A stretch of 64,000 nt of DNA, taken from positions 1-64,000 of the forward strand of contig NZ_JOAJ01000007.1 in NCBI RefSeq assembly GCF_000720425.1, in the 5' to 3' direction. This document shows, one piece after another, positions 49,756 to 58,335 of the stretch. Every line of letters begins with the position of its first letter. The stretch's first letter is position 1. The DNA is from Nocardia rhamnosiphila NBRC 108938 (GTDB taxonomy: Bacteria; Actinomycetota; Actinomycetes; Mycobacteriales; Mycobacteriaceae). A model generated the notes under the pieces. It was not told where the DNA came from. It was given only the letters and a program-made list of their open reading frames with translations, and ran no database searches. Both the position numbers and the translations under genes were made by a program.

Positions 49756-50319
49756 TCAGCTCATCGCGCCTCCCCCACTCCGGCACCGATCGGCGACCGA
49801 CCGTGCCGCGTCGCCGACCGGGGTATCGGCGACCAGAACGAGGTATGACGTGCCGAGATCGTGCAGGCCGTTGATCGAGCATTCATAGCCGATCCGGTGC
49901 GCTACTTCGCGAACCCACCGGATCGCGCGTGTTCGCTCGGCCGGAGAGGTGCGCCCGGCATCACACACGATGAGGAGGCGGCGGGCGGCGAGAGCGGTCG
50001 CCGTCGCGGTCGCCTTCTCACACAACCGATTTTCGTGAATTCGCGCCCTTGTCGCCCGGAGGAGCAACCGGAGGCGCACTCGGCCGCCGCGGGGCCCGCC
50101 GAACAGGTAATTCACCACCGCCCGATCGATAACGACGAGGACGACCGCTTCGGAGCCGACCCGGATGCCGGCGGTGACCGGCTGCGCGGGCGCCGGGGCC
50201 CGACCATCCGGCCACGCCCGCGACACAGTCGAGGAGCCGGTATGGCTCGCCGGGATCCCACCGCGATGGAACTCCGCGAAGATCGCGTCCACCAGGTGGG
50301 TCGGCGGGCCGGCGCACAT
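49756..50319 (-). CDS. Hypothetical protein (187 aa)
   Basis: From ATG 50319 the frame has PTHLVDAIFAEFHRGGIPAS, GSEAVVLVVIDRAVVNYLFG and RARIHENRLCEKATATATAL, with RRLLIVCDAGRTSPAERTRA and RWVREVAHRIGYECSINGLH. The C-terminal half looks like a real alpha/beta domain; the N-terminus is uncertain. I recognise no family. It is upstream of nothing obvious; function unknown. Confidence 0.55.
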   Translation of the reverse strand: MCAGPPTHLVDAIFAEFHRGGIPASHTGSSTVSRAWPDGRAPAPAQPVTAGIRVGSEAVVLVVIDRAVVNYLFGGPRGGRVRLRLLLRATRARIHENRLCEKATATATALAARRLLIVCDAGRTSPAERTRAIRWVREVAHRIGYECSINGLHDLGTSYLVLVADTPVGDAARSVADRCRSGGGAMS

Positions 50320-50392
50320 CGGCGACCGGCCGGCATCCGCATCCGGGAATGGGCGGAACGTGCTGCGCCGAGGCCGCGCATACGCCCTGCTC

Positions 50393-50551
50393 CTAGGGTT
50401 CCTTTTCGTCGCGATCACGGTTGCCGTGCCTGTCTTTGCCCGCGAGAGGTGTCCGGGCGTCGAACAGCGCCTCGATACGCGCCTTGATCTCGGCGGTGCC
50501 GAAATTCGACTCCCGCTCGTTTCTTCGGTCCGCTATTCCTGGTGCAGTCAT
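50393..50551 (-). CDS. Small charged protein (52 aa)
   Basis: ATG 50551 with GGAG five bases upstream. The product MTAPGIADRRNERESNFGTA then EIKARIEALFDARTPLAGKD and a basic/acidic end is highly charged and helical. Too short for many gene callers. Function unknown. The good ribosome site supports expression. Confidence 0.6.
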   Translation of the reverse strand: MTAPGIADRRNERESNFGTAEIKARIEALFDARTPLAGKDRHGNRDRDEKEP

Positions 50552-50771
50552 GGTTACTCCGAAATATAAAATCGCACGGCTCATCGCCGTGAACTGTTAC
50601 ACGTCCGCTCGGTGACAGAAAATTATCCCGGAAAGAATCCGGATACGAGCGACGACGGAAAAATCAACCGTCTCGCGTTACGATTCGACGGAGGACGAGC
50701 CGAGAAGGCTTCCGGTCCGAGTTCTATCCACTACCGGGATGAGCAGGACCTCCGTCGACGTGGGAACCGTT

Positions 50772-50894
50772 TCAGCGCTTCTTCTTTCGTACGATAACCC
50801 TCGACTGCTCCTGCCGCTCACGCTTCACTGCCCGGCGCTGCTCCAGGGTCGACGAGGGTTTTTTCAGCGATTTCCCGCGCGATTTATCAGCCAC
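50772..50894 (-). CDS. Small basic conserved actinobacterial protein (40 aa)
   Basis: GTG 50894 with GGAG five bases upstream. The sequence VADKSRGKSLKKPSSTLEQR continues with RAVKRERQEQSRVIVRKKKR. This K/R-rich short protein is typical of actinomycetes, where a family of about 40 residues (KKPSKTLKEKRAAK-like) is widely annotated as hypothetical. It probably binds nucleic acid or ribosome. It is conserved enough in pattern to be real. Confidence 0.7.
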   Translation of the reverse strand: MADKSRGKSLKKPSSTLEQRRAVKRERQEQSRVIVRKKKR

Positions 50895-51037
50895 TGTCGC
50901 TCCTTTTTCCGAAGTTCCATCCGACCGACCTCGACCATACGTCAGAAAAAATAAAAAGCCAGTCCGGTGGGACCACTGCCGCCGGACTCCTCGGCCGCCG
51001 GACTCGCAGCGCCACCGACCGGCCCGAGGGCGCCACG

Positions 51038-51919
51038 TCACTCGTCGGCAGCGACCGGGAATCGAGCGGTGTGTGCGGGAGAGGACTGCGCGGCGAGGAG
51101 CTGCAGTGCGTGGGCCGAGCCCGATCCCGGTTCTGTGTCGTACACGAACAAGGTCTGTTCGGGGTCGTCACCGGGTGAGAGCGCCTGGTAGGTGATCGTG
51201 ACGTCACCGACGAGCGGGTGGTGGTACCGCTTCGTGCCGACGCTGCGCTCGTGTACCCGGTTGCGGGCCCAGAGCCGCCGGAACTCGGGGCTCCGGATCG
51301 ACAGATCGCCGATGAGCCGCGCCAGTCCGGGGTCTTCCGGATGCCGGCCGGCGTCCATCCGGAGCATGGCGGCGGTGTCGGCGGCGACCTGTTCCCAGTC
51401 CACATAGAGCTCGCGGGCGTGCGGGTCCAGGAAGACGAAACGGGCCTGGTTGCGTTCGGTCTCGGGCACTCTGTCGAAGTCGGCGACCAGGAGCGCGGCG
51501 AGGCGGTTCTGCCCGAGGACGTCGAGCCGGCGTCCGAGCACGAAGGCGGGCCGCAGCGCGGTCTCGAGGGTATCGAGCAGGGTCCGTGTTGCCGGGTGCA
51601 GCCGCTGCCGCCTGACCGCCCGCCGGCGGCGGGCCGGGGCGGGCCGCGCGATCGTGTGCAGGTGTGCGCGCTCGGCGTCGTCGAGCCGCAGTGCGTCGGC
51701 CAGGGCGTCGAGCACCTCGGGGGATGCGCTCTTGCTGCGTCCCTGCTCGAGGCGGGTGTAGTAGTCGACGCTCACGCCGGCCAGCATCGCGAGTTCCTCG
51801 CGCCGCAACCCCGCCACGCGCCGCCGGCCGGCGTCGGCGATACCGACCTGGTCCGGGGAGAGCCGGGCGCGCGCCGCGCGCAGGAAATCGGCCGGGCGGG
51901 ACTCCAGATGATCCGACAT
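51038..51919 (-). CDS. MmyB-type XRE regulator
   Basis: 293 residues from ATG 51919 with GGAG just upstream. The HTH has RRRVAGLRREELAMLAGVSV and DYYTRLEQGRSKSASPEVLD. The MmyB ligand-like C-terminal domain has RTLLDTLETALRPAFVLGRR, FDRVPETERNQARFVFLDPH, ARELYVDWEQVAADTAAMLR and SPEFRRLWARNRVHERSVGT, KRYHHPLVGDVTITYQAL. This group binds fatty-acid-like ligands and controls divergent oxidoreductase genes. Here the SDR at 52073 is divergent and is the probable target. Confidence 0.92.
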   Translation of the reverse strand: MSDHLESRPADFLRAARARLSPDQVGIADAGRRRVAGLRREELAMLAGVSVDYYTRLEQGRSKSASPEVLDALADALRLDDAERAHLHTIARPAPARRRRAVRRQRLHPATRTLLDTLETALRPAFVLGRRLDVLGQNRLAALLVADFDRVPETERNQARFVFLDPHARELYVDWEQVAADTAAMLRMDAGRHPEDPGLARLIGDLSIRSPEFRRLWARNRVHERSVGTKRYHHPLVGDVTITYQALSPGDDPEQTLFVYDTEPGSGSAHALQLLAAQSSPAHTARFPVAADE

Positions 51920-52072
51920 GACTCCAGTGTCCCGCTCTCGATGGCCTGCCGACGGGGGCGAGGGGTGCCCAGTTTGTCCCAGGAAACTGTGGGCCTTCAG
52001 CACCTCCCCGGGCCCGGCGACGATGGACGAGTCGTGATTCCGCGGCAACTCCTACGGAAAGGAACCCACTCC

Positions 52073-52912
52073 ATGTCTGTCTGGATGATCACCGGCGCCG
52101 GCCGCGGCCTCGGTCTCGAGATCGCCCGCGCCGCTCTGGCCGGTGGCGAGCAGGTCGCCCTGGGCGCGCGCCGCCCCGAGACCCTGCCCGTGGACGTCCG
52201 CGACCACCCGAACACGCTGCCGGTACGGCTCGATGTGACCGATGGGACGCAGATCGCGTCGGCGGTGGCCGAGGTCGTCGACCGGTTCGGGTCGATCGAC
52301 GTACTCGTCAACAACGCCGGCCGCGGGCTGCTCGGCACGCTCGAGGAGATCACCGGCGCCGAGGCGCGTTCGCTGTTCGACGTGAACGTGTTCGGCCTGA
52401 TCGACACCACCCGCGCGGTCCTGCCGATCATGCGCCGGGCGGGCAAGGGCAAGCTCGTCCATATCGGGTCGCGGTCCGGATTCGAAGGCGAACCGGGCGT
52501 GAGCATGTACTCCGCCGCCAAGTTCGCCGTCGCCGGGATCAGCGAGGCCCTCGCGTCCGAGCTGGAGCCGTTCGGCATCCAGAGCATGGTCGTCGAGCCC
52601 GGTGTCTTCCGCACCGACTTCCTCGACGCATCCTCGGTGCAGCTGCCCGGGCGCCGTATCGCCGAGTACGACGGGACTCCGGCTCACGTCACACTTGACT
52701 GGGTGGAGGAGGCAAATCACACGCAGCTCGGCGACCCCGTCAAGGGTGCCGCTTTCATCTACCGGGTCGCGTCGGGCGAGCGACTTCCACTACACCTGCC
52801 GGTCGGGCAAGACGCGCTGGACCGTCGCGTCGTGCTGACCGAGCGCATCGAGCGCGAGATCGCGCCGCTGCGCGAGGCCTCGGCCGCTACCGCCCACACC
52901 GGGAGTGCGTGA
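52073..52912 (+). CDS. Short-chain dehydrogenase/reductase (SDR)
   Basis: 279 residues, ATG after GGAAAGGA. VWMITGAGRGLGLEIARAAL is the NAD(P) loop, NNAG at about 82-85, Ser in HIGSRSGFEGEPG and Tyr-x3-Lys in YSAAKFAVAG. The C-terminus is extended with ERLPLHLPVGQDALDRRV. It resembles the SDR type partnered with MmyB-type regulators in actinomycetes, of unknown substrate. It is divergent from the regulator at 51919 and probably repressed by it. Confidence 0.92.
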   Translation: MSVWMITGAGRGLGLEIARAALAGGEQVALGARRPETLPVDVRDHPNTLPVRLDVTDGTQIASAVAEVVDRFGSIDVLVNNAGRGLLGTLEEITGAEARSLFDVNVFGLIDTTRAVLPIMRRAGKGKLVHIGSRSGFEGEPGVSMYSAAKFAVAGISEALASELEPFGIQSMVVEPGVFRTDFLDASSVQLPGRRIAEYDGTPAHVTLDWVEEANHTQLGDPVKGAAFIYRVASGERLPLHLPVGQDALDRRVVLTERIEREIAPLREASAATAHTGSA

Positions 52913-53093
52913 TCCCGTGCCGGGGCGCCGCGAGCCGTGCCCGGTCGCGCTCGGCCACCCCGAGCGGGCCGGTCCCACGGTGCCGGTCAGCACCGCCGAC
53001 GAGGAATTGCCCGACTGTCATGAGCCGGGACAGAGCAAGGATCGATGTCACACGACGGAATAGCCGTCGAACGGGCCGACGTTGCATCCGCTT

Positions 53094-54224
53094 GTGACCG
53101 ATACATCGCAGCTCGTGGACGGCCTGTTCGAACCGTTCGAGGTGAAGTCGCTGCACCTGCGCAATCGATTCGCGATGGCGCCGATGACTCGGATGTTCTC
53201 GCCGGACGGTATCCCCACCGTGGACGTCGCCGAATATTATCGGCGCCGCGCCGCGGGCGGTGTCGGGCTTATCATCACCGAGGGCACTTACATCCCCGAC
53301 CCGGCCGCTGGACCCCATACCTCGGTGCCGCGCCACTACGGGGAGCAGAGCCTCGCCGGCTGGAAAGCGGTGGTCGACGCCGTGCACGCGGAAGGCGGGC
53401 AGATCATCCCGCAGCTGTGGCATCTCGGGGTCGGTCGCGGTAACCGACCCGAGCTGAATCCCGAGATCGAATCCGTCAGCCCATCCGGCCTCGGCCTCGA
53501 CGGCACCGCAGCCGGGCGCGCGCTGACCGTATCCGACCTCGAGGCATTGCGAGACGCCTGGGTCGGCGCCGCCGTCAACGCGAAGGCCACCGGATTCGAC
53601 GGCATCGAACTGCACGGGGCGCACGGCTACCTGCTCGATCAATTCCTTTGGGACCGAACCAATCTCCGCTCCGACGACTACGGCGGCACGCTCGAGGCCC
53701 GCGTTCGTTTTCCGGCCGAGGTCGTCGCGGCGATCCGCGAAGCCGTCGGCCCCGACCTGGCGATCGTGTACCGGTACTCGCAATGGAAATCCAGTGACTA
53801 CAACGCACGTATCGCGGCGACACCCGCCGAACTCGCCCGCGTGCTCACCCCGCTCGTCCGGGCGGGGGTCGACGTTCTACACCCGTCCACCCGGAGGCAC
53901 TGGGAACCGGCCTTCCCCGAATTGTCCGGCACGGATGGCGAGCTGGGGCTGGCCGGATGGACCAAGAAGATCACCGGGCTGCCTACGATCACCGTCGGTT
54001 CGGTCGGTCTCGACGAGGTGTTCACCACCTCCTTCACCGGTAGGGGAGATTCCGGCGTCACCGGTATCGATCGACTCCTGGAACAGCACGCACACGGTGA
54101 ATTCGATCTCGTCGCACTCGGCCGGGCCCTGCTCGCCGACCCGGAGTGGGTCCGGAAGCTTCGGGAAGGGCGCAGCGACGAACACATCGCCTACCGGCAG
54201 GAACACCAGAGAACGCTGACGTAG
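53094..54224 (+). CDS. Old Yellow Enzyme-type NADH:flavin oxidoreductase
   Basis: 376 residues from GTG 53094 (TTG 53082 is in frame). The TIM barrel has LFEPFEVKSLHLRNRFAMAP, YYRRRAAGGVGLIITEGTYI, HLGVGRGNRPELNPEIESVS, GFDGIELHGAHGYLLDQFLW and SDDYGGTLEARVRFPAEVVA: the FMN and His pair of the OYE active site are present (ELHGAHGY). It reduces enoates, enones or nitro compounds with NADH/NADPH. A strong terminator follows it. Confidence 0.93.
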   Translation: MTDTSQLVDGLFEPFEVKSLHLRNRFAMAPMTRMFSPDGIPTVDVAEYYRRRAAGGVGLIITEGTYIPDPAAGPHTSVPRHYGEQSLAGWKAVVDAVHAEGGQIIPQLWHLGVGRGNRPELNPEIESVSPSGLGLDGTAAGRALTVSDLEALRDAWVGAAVNAKATGFDGIELHGAHGYLLDQFLWDRTNLRSDDYGGTLEARVRFPAEVVAAIREAVGPDLAIVYRYSQWKSSDYNARIAATPAELARVLTPLVRAGVDVLHPSTRRHWEPAFPELSGTDGELGLAGWTKKITGLPTITVGSVGLDEVFTTSFTGRGDSGVTGIDRLLEQHAHGEFDLVALGRALLADPEWVRKLREGRSDEHIAYRQEHQRTLT

Positions 54225-54258
54225 AACGCGCACGCGGTGCCGTGGACCGCGCCGGCGA

Positions 54259-54295
54259 GAGAAGGGCCTGCATCCAATGGATGCAGGCCCTTCTC
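54259..54295. terminator. Perfect-stem bidirectional terminator
   Basis: A 17-bp perfect stem (GAGAAGGGCCTGCATCC against GGATGCAGGCCCTTCTC) with an AAT loop. It lies between the rightward OYE gene and the leftward DUF6069 gene and would terminate both transcripts. Confidence 0.85.
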
Positions 54296-54306
54296 GACCG
54301 CGCATG

Positions 54307-54747
54307 TCACCCGTGGACCAGCTTGCGACGCAGGCCCTCGGTGGCGACGACGAGGGCCGGGACGAGGGTCAAGTGCGTGATCGACAGCGCGACCGTGGAC
54401 GCGGTGTCGAAGTCGGCATTCACGGTCATGCCGATGGTGGCGACGGCGAGCGCCGAACCGATCACCGCGGCGACGCGCAACACACCGATCCACCTGTAGG
54501 ACAGCAGTACGGCCGCGCCGAGCCCGATCAGCATGGGGACCACGGTCATCATGATGATTCCGCCGGGGGCGACACTCTGCACCCGGCCCGCGTCGGTCAT
54601 CTCGAATGTGCCACCGGCGGCCGCGCCGATCAGCCAGACGACGAGGTTGGCCACGAGAGCGGCGCCGATCGCGCCGAAGAGGGCGACGGGACGATTCAGT
54701 GCGGGGATACGGGCGGCGGTGCCGGCGAGTGTGGTCGCGATGCTCAT
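54307..54747 (-). CDS. DUF6069 family membrane protein
   Basis: 146 residues with about four hydrophobic segments: FGAIGAALVANLVVWLIGAA, GIIMMTVVPMLIGLGAAVLL, VLRVAAVIGSALAVATIGMT and ALSITHLTLVPALVVATEGL. The pattern is DUF6069, a small actinobacterial integral membrane family of unknown role. Its promoter has a 20-bp inverted repeat (54792-54811), so expression is regulated by an unseen repressor. Confidence 0.88.
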   Translation of the reverse strand: MSIATTLAGTAARIPALNRPVALFGAIGAALVANLVVWLIGAAAGGTFEMTDAGRVQSVAPGGIIMMTVVPMLIGLGAAVLLSYRWIGVLRVAAVIGSALAVATIGMTVNADFDTASTVALSITHLTLVPALVVATEGLRRKLVHG

Positions 54748-54791
54748 GATGATCTCCTGAAGCTGTGAAGTTCGCGTGAGACCATCTTGAA

Positions 54792-54811
54792 ACCTAAACT
54801 AATATTTAGGT
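54792..54811. promoter_or_regulatory. Operator upstream of the DUF6069 gene
   Basis: ACCTAAA and TTTAGGT are seven-base inverted arms around CTAATA, in an AT-rich patch 45 bases upstream of the start. A minus-strand TTGACC (-35-like) overlaps it. This is typical of MarR/TetR operators. No such regulator gene is adjacent. Confidence 0.65.
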
Positions 54812-54954
54812 CAATATCGCCGGCCCGCAGCGTGTGCCAGATCACTCAGCGTATGGCTTCGACCCGGCACTCGGCAGCGGCGGGCCGGCCCGCGAGACGG
54901 TGATGTCGCGATCCCGCCAGCGACGAAACCCGCCACTTCATACCGTCGGCCGAT

Positions 54955-56172
54955 GTGAATACTGATCCTTCCGCAGGGCCGGATGCCGGCAATCACCTAC
55001 ACGGTTCCGTCGTCCTGTTCATGTCCGTCGCGGCCGCACTCGGCACCTCCACGATCTATCCACTGCAACCCGCGATCGCGGATGTGGCGCAGTCTCTGGA
55101 CTCGCAGATCGCCGCGGTCGGACTCGCGCTCGCGTGCGGACCCGCCGGTTACCTGGCAGGCCTCGGCCTGCTCGTCCCACTGGTGGACCGCTTCCCACCC
55201 GGACGGGTTCTCGCGCTCCAGTTCGCCGTCCTGGCAGGAGCACTGGCGGTGTGTGCGGCGGTGGACGATGTGTGGCGACTGGGGATGGTGACCGGTGTGG
55301 TCGGAGCCTGTTCGGCAGTGGGCGCGGGCCTCAGTTCCGTGGCCGGCCGATTCGCTACACCGCGTCGGCGCGCGACGATCCTGGGAATCGTGACCGCCGG
55401 AATATCGGTGGGGATCCTCGCCGGCCGGATCGCCGGCGGGTGGCTGGCCGACGAAATAGGCTGGCGTGGCATGGTTCTCGTATTCGCCGCGTTCTGTGCC
55501 GTATTCGCGGCATCCTGTGCGGTGGTGCTGCCGGGTACACGGGGTGCCGGTGAGCGCGGCTATATCGCGACGCTGCGCTCGCTGCCCGGGCTGTTCGTGC
55601 GGTACACCGAGCTCCGGGTCGCGGCGATATGCGGCGCGATGTGGTTCTTCGCGTTCTGCGCGGTGTGGGCCGGGCTCGCGGTCGCCCTCTCGAAGCCGCC
55701 GTTCTCGTACTCCGCGGAGCAGATCGGCCTCTACGCGGCGGCCGGGCTGTCGGGTATTCCGGCAGCCCGGCTCGCCGGCGCCTGGGCCGACCGGGTGGGC
55801 GCCACGCGCGTCGTTCTGGCGGGGCTGGCGCTGGCCGGAGCGGCCGCGACCGTCGCGGCATTCACCCTCACCGACACCCTCGTAACACTGGTCTGCCTGG
55901 CACTTTTCGATGCGGGTCTCTTCGCCGCACAGGTGGCGAATCAGAGCACCGTCCTATCGATCGACCCGGCCGCTCCGGCGCGGTTCAACAGCGTGTACAT
56001 GCTGGTGTACTTCGTCGGCGGAAGCCTCGGGTCCGCCGCCGGTGCCGCAGCCGTCGACCGGTTCGGCTGGGCGGCAACGGCTTCACTCGCCGCGGCAGCC
56101 GTCGGGATCGCCGCCACGATCGTCGTGATCACGTCTGTTCGACATTCCCGGGCGACGGCAGATATCCGATGA
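54955..56172 (+). CDS. MFS transporter (YnfM-like drug/sugar efflux)
   Basis: 405 residues with about twelve hydrophobic segments, GTG start. The pattern has VAAALGTSTIYPLQPAIADV, ACGPAGYLAGLGLLVPLVDR and VAGRFATPRRRATILGIVTA with GISVGILAGRIAGGWLADEI, then GLSGIPAARLAGAWADRVGA, the duplicate MFS motif A in the second half. YnfM-like proteins are efflux permeases of the inner membrane transport protein group. It shows no obvious ribosome site and may be leaderless. Confidence 0.88.
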   Translation: MNTDPSAGPDAGNHLHGSVVLFMSVAAALGTSTIYPLQPAIADVAQSLDSQIAAVGLALACGPAGYLAGLGLLVPLVDRFPPGRVLALQFAVLAGALAVCAAVDDVWRLGMVTGVVGACSAVGAGLSSVAGRFATPRRRATILGIVTAGISVGILAGRIAGGWLADEIGWRGMVLVFAAFCAVFAASCAVVLPGTRGAGERGYIATLRSLPGLFVRYTELRVAAICGAMWFFAFCAVWAGLAVALSKPPFSYSAEQIGLYAAAGLSGIPAARLAGAWADRVGATRVVLAGLALAGAAATVAAFTLTDTLVTLVCLALFDAGLFAAQVANQSTVLSIDPAAPARFNSVYMLVYFVGGSLGSAAGAAAVDRFGWAATASLAAAAVGIAATIVVITSVRHSRATADIR

Positions 56173-56238
56173 CTCGGACCTGCCGTCTCGGCGGGGCCGT
56201 CGTCCGCGGCGACGCCGGATCGACCGGCACCCGGCCGG

Positions 56239-57219
56239 CTAGACCGTGACGACGATCTTCCCGGTATGGATTCCCTTCTCGAGGTGCCGGTGCGCCGCCA
56301 CGACGTCGTCGAGGCCGAACACCTCGCCGATCGCGGGACGCAGCGCGCCGAGGCGTACACCGGCGTTCAGGAAGGCCGCCATACGCCGCACCACCACGGC
56401 GTCGAGAGTGTGCTCGAAACTCCGGTAGCCGTGGATCGTGAGCGATGTGCCGCCCGGGAAGGACGCCGGCCGCGGATCCAGGAAGCCCGCGGCGACCAGC
56501 GTGGCGCCCGGGCGGGCCGCCGCCAGGAGATCCTGCTGGCCGGGGCCCATGACGAGGTCGAGGACGATATCGGCGCCGGTTCCGCCGGTGTGGTGACGGA
56601 CGGCTTCGGCGATACCCGCCTGGTCGGTGGCGATGACCGCGGCGGCGCCGGCGGCGATCAGGTCGTCCTTCTTCGCGGCGTGCCGAGTGACCGCGAGGGG
56701 CACGGCGCCGATCTGGTTCGCGATCTGCATCGCCGCCCGGCCGACACCGCCGGACGCGGCAGTGATGAGGACGTGGTCGCCGGGACGCATCCCCGCCTTC
56801 TCGACGAGCGCGCCATAGGCCGTGGAGTACGCGACCCAGATCGCCGCGGCCTCCGCGACGCCGAGCCCGGCCGGCCGGGCGAGGACGCGGCTCGCGGGGA
56901 CGGTGGTGTATTCGGCGTAGCTACCCCGGACGCTCGCGTCGGGAACGGCCGTCAGGACGACCGGATCGCCGGCCTCCAGCCCGCTGACCTCGGGGCCCAC
57001 CGCGTCGACGATGCCGGTTCCTTCGACGCCGAGGCGGGCGTGCGGCAGGGCGACGGCCGCGGGCATACTGCCGGAACGCATCATCAGGTCGAGCGGGTTG
57101 ACGGCGAACGCTTCGATCCTGACCCGGACCTCGCCGGCTGCGGGCTCGACGATCGGTTCCTCGACGATGCGCATGACATCCGGTCCGCCGAACCGGTCGA
57201 ACACGACGACTCGTGACAT
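56239..57219 (-). CDS. NADP-dependent quinone oxidoreductase (MDR family, QOR-like)
   Basis: 326 residues, ATG after GGAGGA. MDR fold: GPDVMRIVEEPIVEPAAGEV, AVNPLDLMMRSGSMPAAVAL, LGVEGTGIVDAVGPEVSGLE, then the NADP loop HVLITAASGGVGRAAMQIAN. No zinc ligands, so it reduces quinones or enones. It is divergent from the HxlR regulator at 57304, with a small inverted repeat between, a classic redox-sensing pair (QorR/QorA in Corynebacterium). Confidence 0.92.
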   Translation of the reverse strand: MSRVVVFDRFGGPDVMRIVEEPIVEPAAGEVRVRIEAFAVNPLDLMMRSGSMPAAVALPHARLGVEGTGIVDAVGPEVSGLEAGDPVVLTAVPDASVRGSYAEYTTVPASRVLARPAGLGVAEAAAIWVAYSTAYGALVEKAGMRPGDHVLITAASGGVGRAAMQIANQIGAVPLAVTRHAAKKDDLIAAGAAAVIATDQAGIAEAVRHHTGGTGADIVLDLVMGPGQQDLLAAARPGATLVAAGFLDPRPASFPGGTSLTIHGYRSFEHTLDAVVVRRMAAFLNAGVRLGALRPAIGEVFGLDDVVAAHRHLEKGIHTGKIVVTV

Positions 57220-57279
57220 GGTGATTCCTCCGTATCCAGCGCTGAATGCGCTGCTCCAGAACGCTACGGAGCCGTGCGT

Positions 57280-57291
57280 TACCTCCTGGTA
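57280..57291. promoter_or_regulatory. HxlR operator candidate
   Basis: TACC-TCCT-GGTA is a small inverted repeat 12 bases before the HxlR start, placed in the divergent promoter region. HxlR/QorR regulators bind such short repeats between divergent genes. Confidence 0.5.
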
Positions 57292-57303
57292 CCTTCGAAT
57301 TCC

Positions 57304-57687
57304 ATGCAGAACACCGCCGGACCGGCCTTCCTCGCCGACTGCCCCACCCGCCTGGCGGTCGAGATCATCTCCGACAAATGGGCCGTGCTCGTGCTCTTCG
57401 GGCTCAGCCGGCAACCTCACAGGCACGGGGAACTCGTCGACCTCATCGGCGGCATCTCGCGCAAGGTCCTCACCCAGACGCTGCGCCGACTCCAGCAGTA
57501 CGGTCTGGTCGAACGTCATGCCGAAGCGCCACGGCGGGTCGTGTACGGCCTCACCGACCTCGGCCGGACCCTCGTCGAGCCCATCGAGGTCCTGACGAGC
57601 TGGGCGCGGGACCACGGCGGGGCGATCGCCGACTTCCAGGAAGCGAACCGGAACCTCGCTTCGGATCAAGCACACCCGGCCGGTTGA
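57304..57687 (+). CDS. HxlR-family redox-sensing regulator
   Basis: 127 residues. The single N-terminal Cys13 (FLADCPTRLAVEIISDKWAV) is the conserved redox-sensing cysteine of the family. The winged helix has HRHGELVDLIGGISRKVLTQ and TLRRLQQYGLVERHAEAPRR, then YGLTDLGRTLVEP. Cys oxidation by quinones or hypochlorite releases DNA in QorR/HypR-type members. It pairs with the divergent QOR gene and likely represses it until oxidative stress. Confidence 0.93.
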   Translation: MQNTAGPAFLADCPTRLAVEIISDKWAVLVLFGLSRQPHRHGELVDLIGGISRKVLTQTLRRLQQYGLVERHAEAPRRVVYGLTDLGRTLVEPIEVLTSWARDHGGAIADFQEANRNLASDQAHPAG

Positions 57688-57822
57688 TCCCGGCGATGGC
57701 CGGATCCACCCGAGTACTCCCGCAGGACCCGGCCGGGAGGCATTCGAGCATCGGAGCCCGGTGCGTAGCACCGAACCGTTTCCGGCCGGACGCGGCGGAG
57801 CGCGGCGACTAATATTCCGGAG

Positions 57823-58281
57823 ATGTCGTTGCCGAGTGATATGCGTGCGTTCAATCGGTCCGTGGTCGAGAATTTCCGCGCCGAAGGCGGGAAGATCACA
57901 ATGGAGGGGATGCTGAAGGGGTCCGACCTCGTTCTACTGACCACCGTCGGCCGGAGTAGCGGGCGGCAACATATCGTGCCGCTCGGGTACCTGACCGACG
58001 GTGACGATCGAATCGTGTTGTGGGCGTCCAATATGGCCGCGGCCGAACACCCGGCGTGGTACCGGAATCTGGTCGCCGAGCCGCAGGTCATCGTGGAGCG
58101 GCCCACCCCGGCCGGTATCGATCTGTTCACCGGTACCGCGCACACCGCCGTGGCGTCCGAACGGGAGCGACTGTTCGCGATGCTGGCCGACCGGTTCCCG
58201 CATATGGCCGCACATCAGCAGCAGACCGAACGGGAGATCCCGCTCGTGGTGGTGGAACGAGTCTCGGGCCGCGCCGACTAG
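57823..58281 (+). CDS. Deazaflavin (F420)-dependent nitroreductase family protein
   Basis: 152 residues. MRAFNRSVVENFRAEGGKIT, KGSDLVLLTTVGRSSGRQHI and PLGYLTDGDD, WASNMAAAEHPAWYRNLVAE match the Ddn-type FDOR-A pattern, second member in the window (see 27861). PQVIVERPTPAGIDLFTG follows the usual order. It likely uses F420H2 to reduce quinone-like or nitro compounds. No adjacent regulator is obvious. Confidence 0.92.
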   Translation: MSLPSDMRAFNRSVVENFRAEGGKITMEGMLKGSDLVLLTTVGRSSGRQHIVPLGYLTDGDDRIVLWASNMAAAEHPAWYRNLVAEPQVIVERPTPAGIDLFTGTAHTAVASERERLFAMLADRFPHMAAHQQQTEREIPLVVVERVSGRAD

Positions 58282-58335
58282 CGTGTCGCGTGGTCCGGGC
58301 GAACATGATCCCTGCCCGGTGCGGTCCGACAGCTG

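Noticed and set aside
50612..50797. 61-codon forward frame (VTENYPGKNPDTSDDGKINR and on)
   Set aside because: No ribosome-binding site, and it overlaps the better-supported small basic gene on the other strand.
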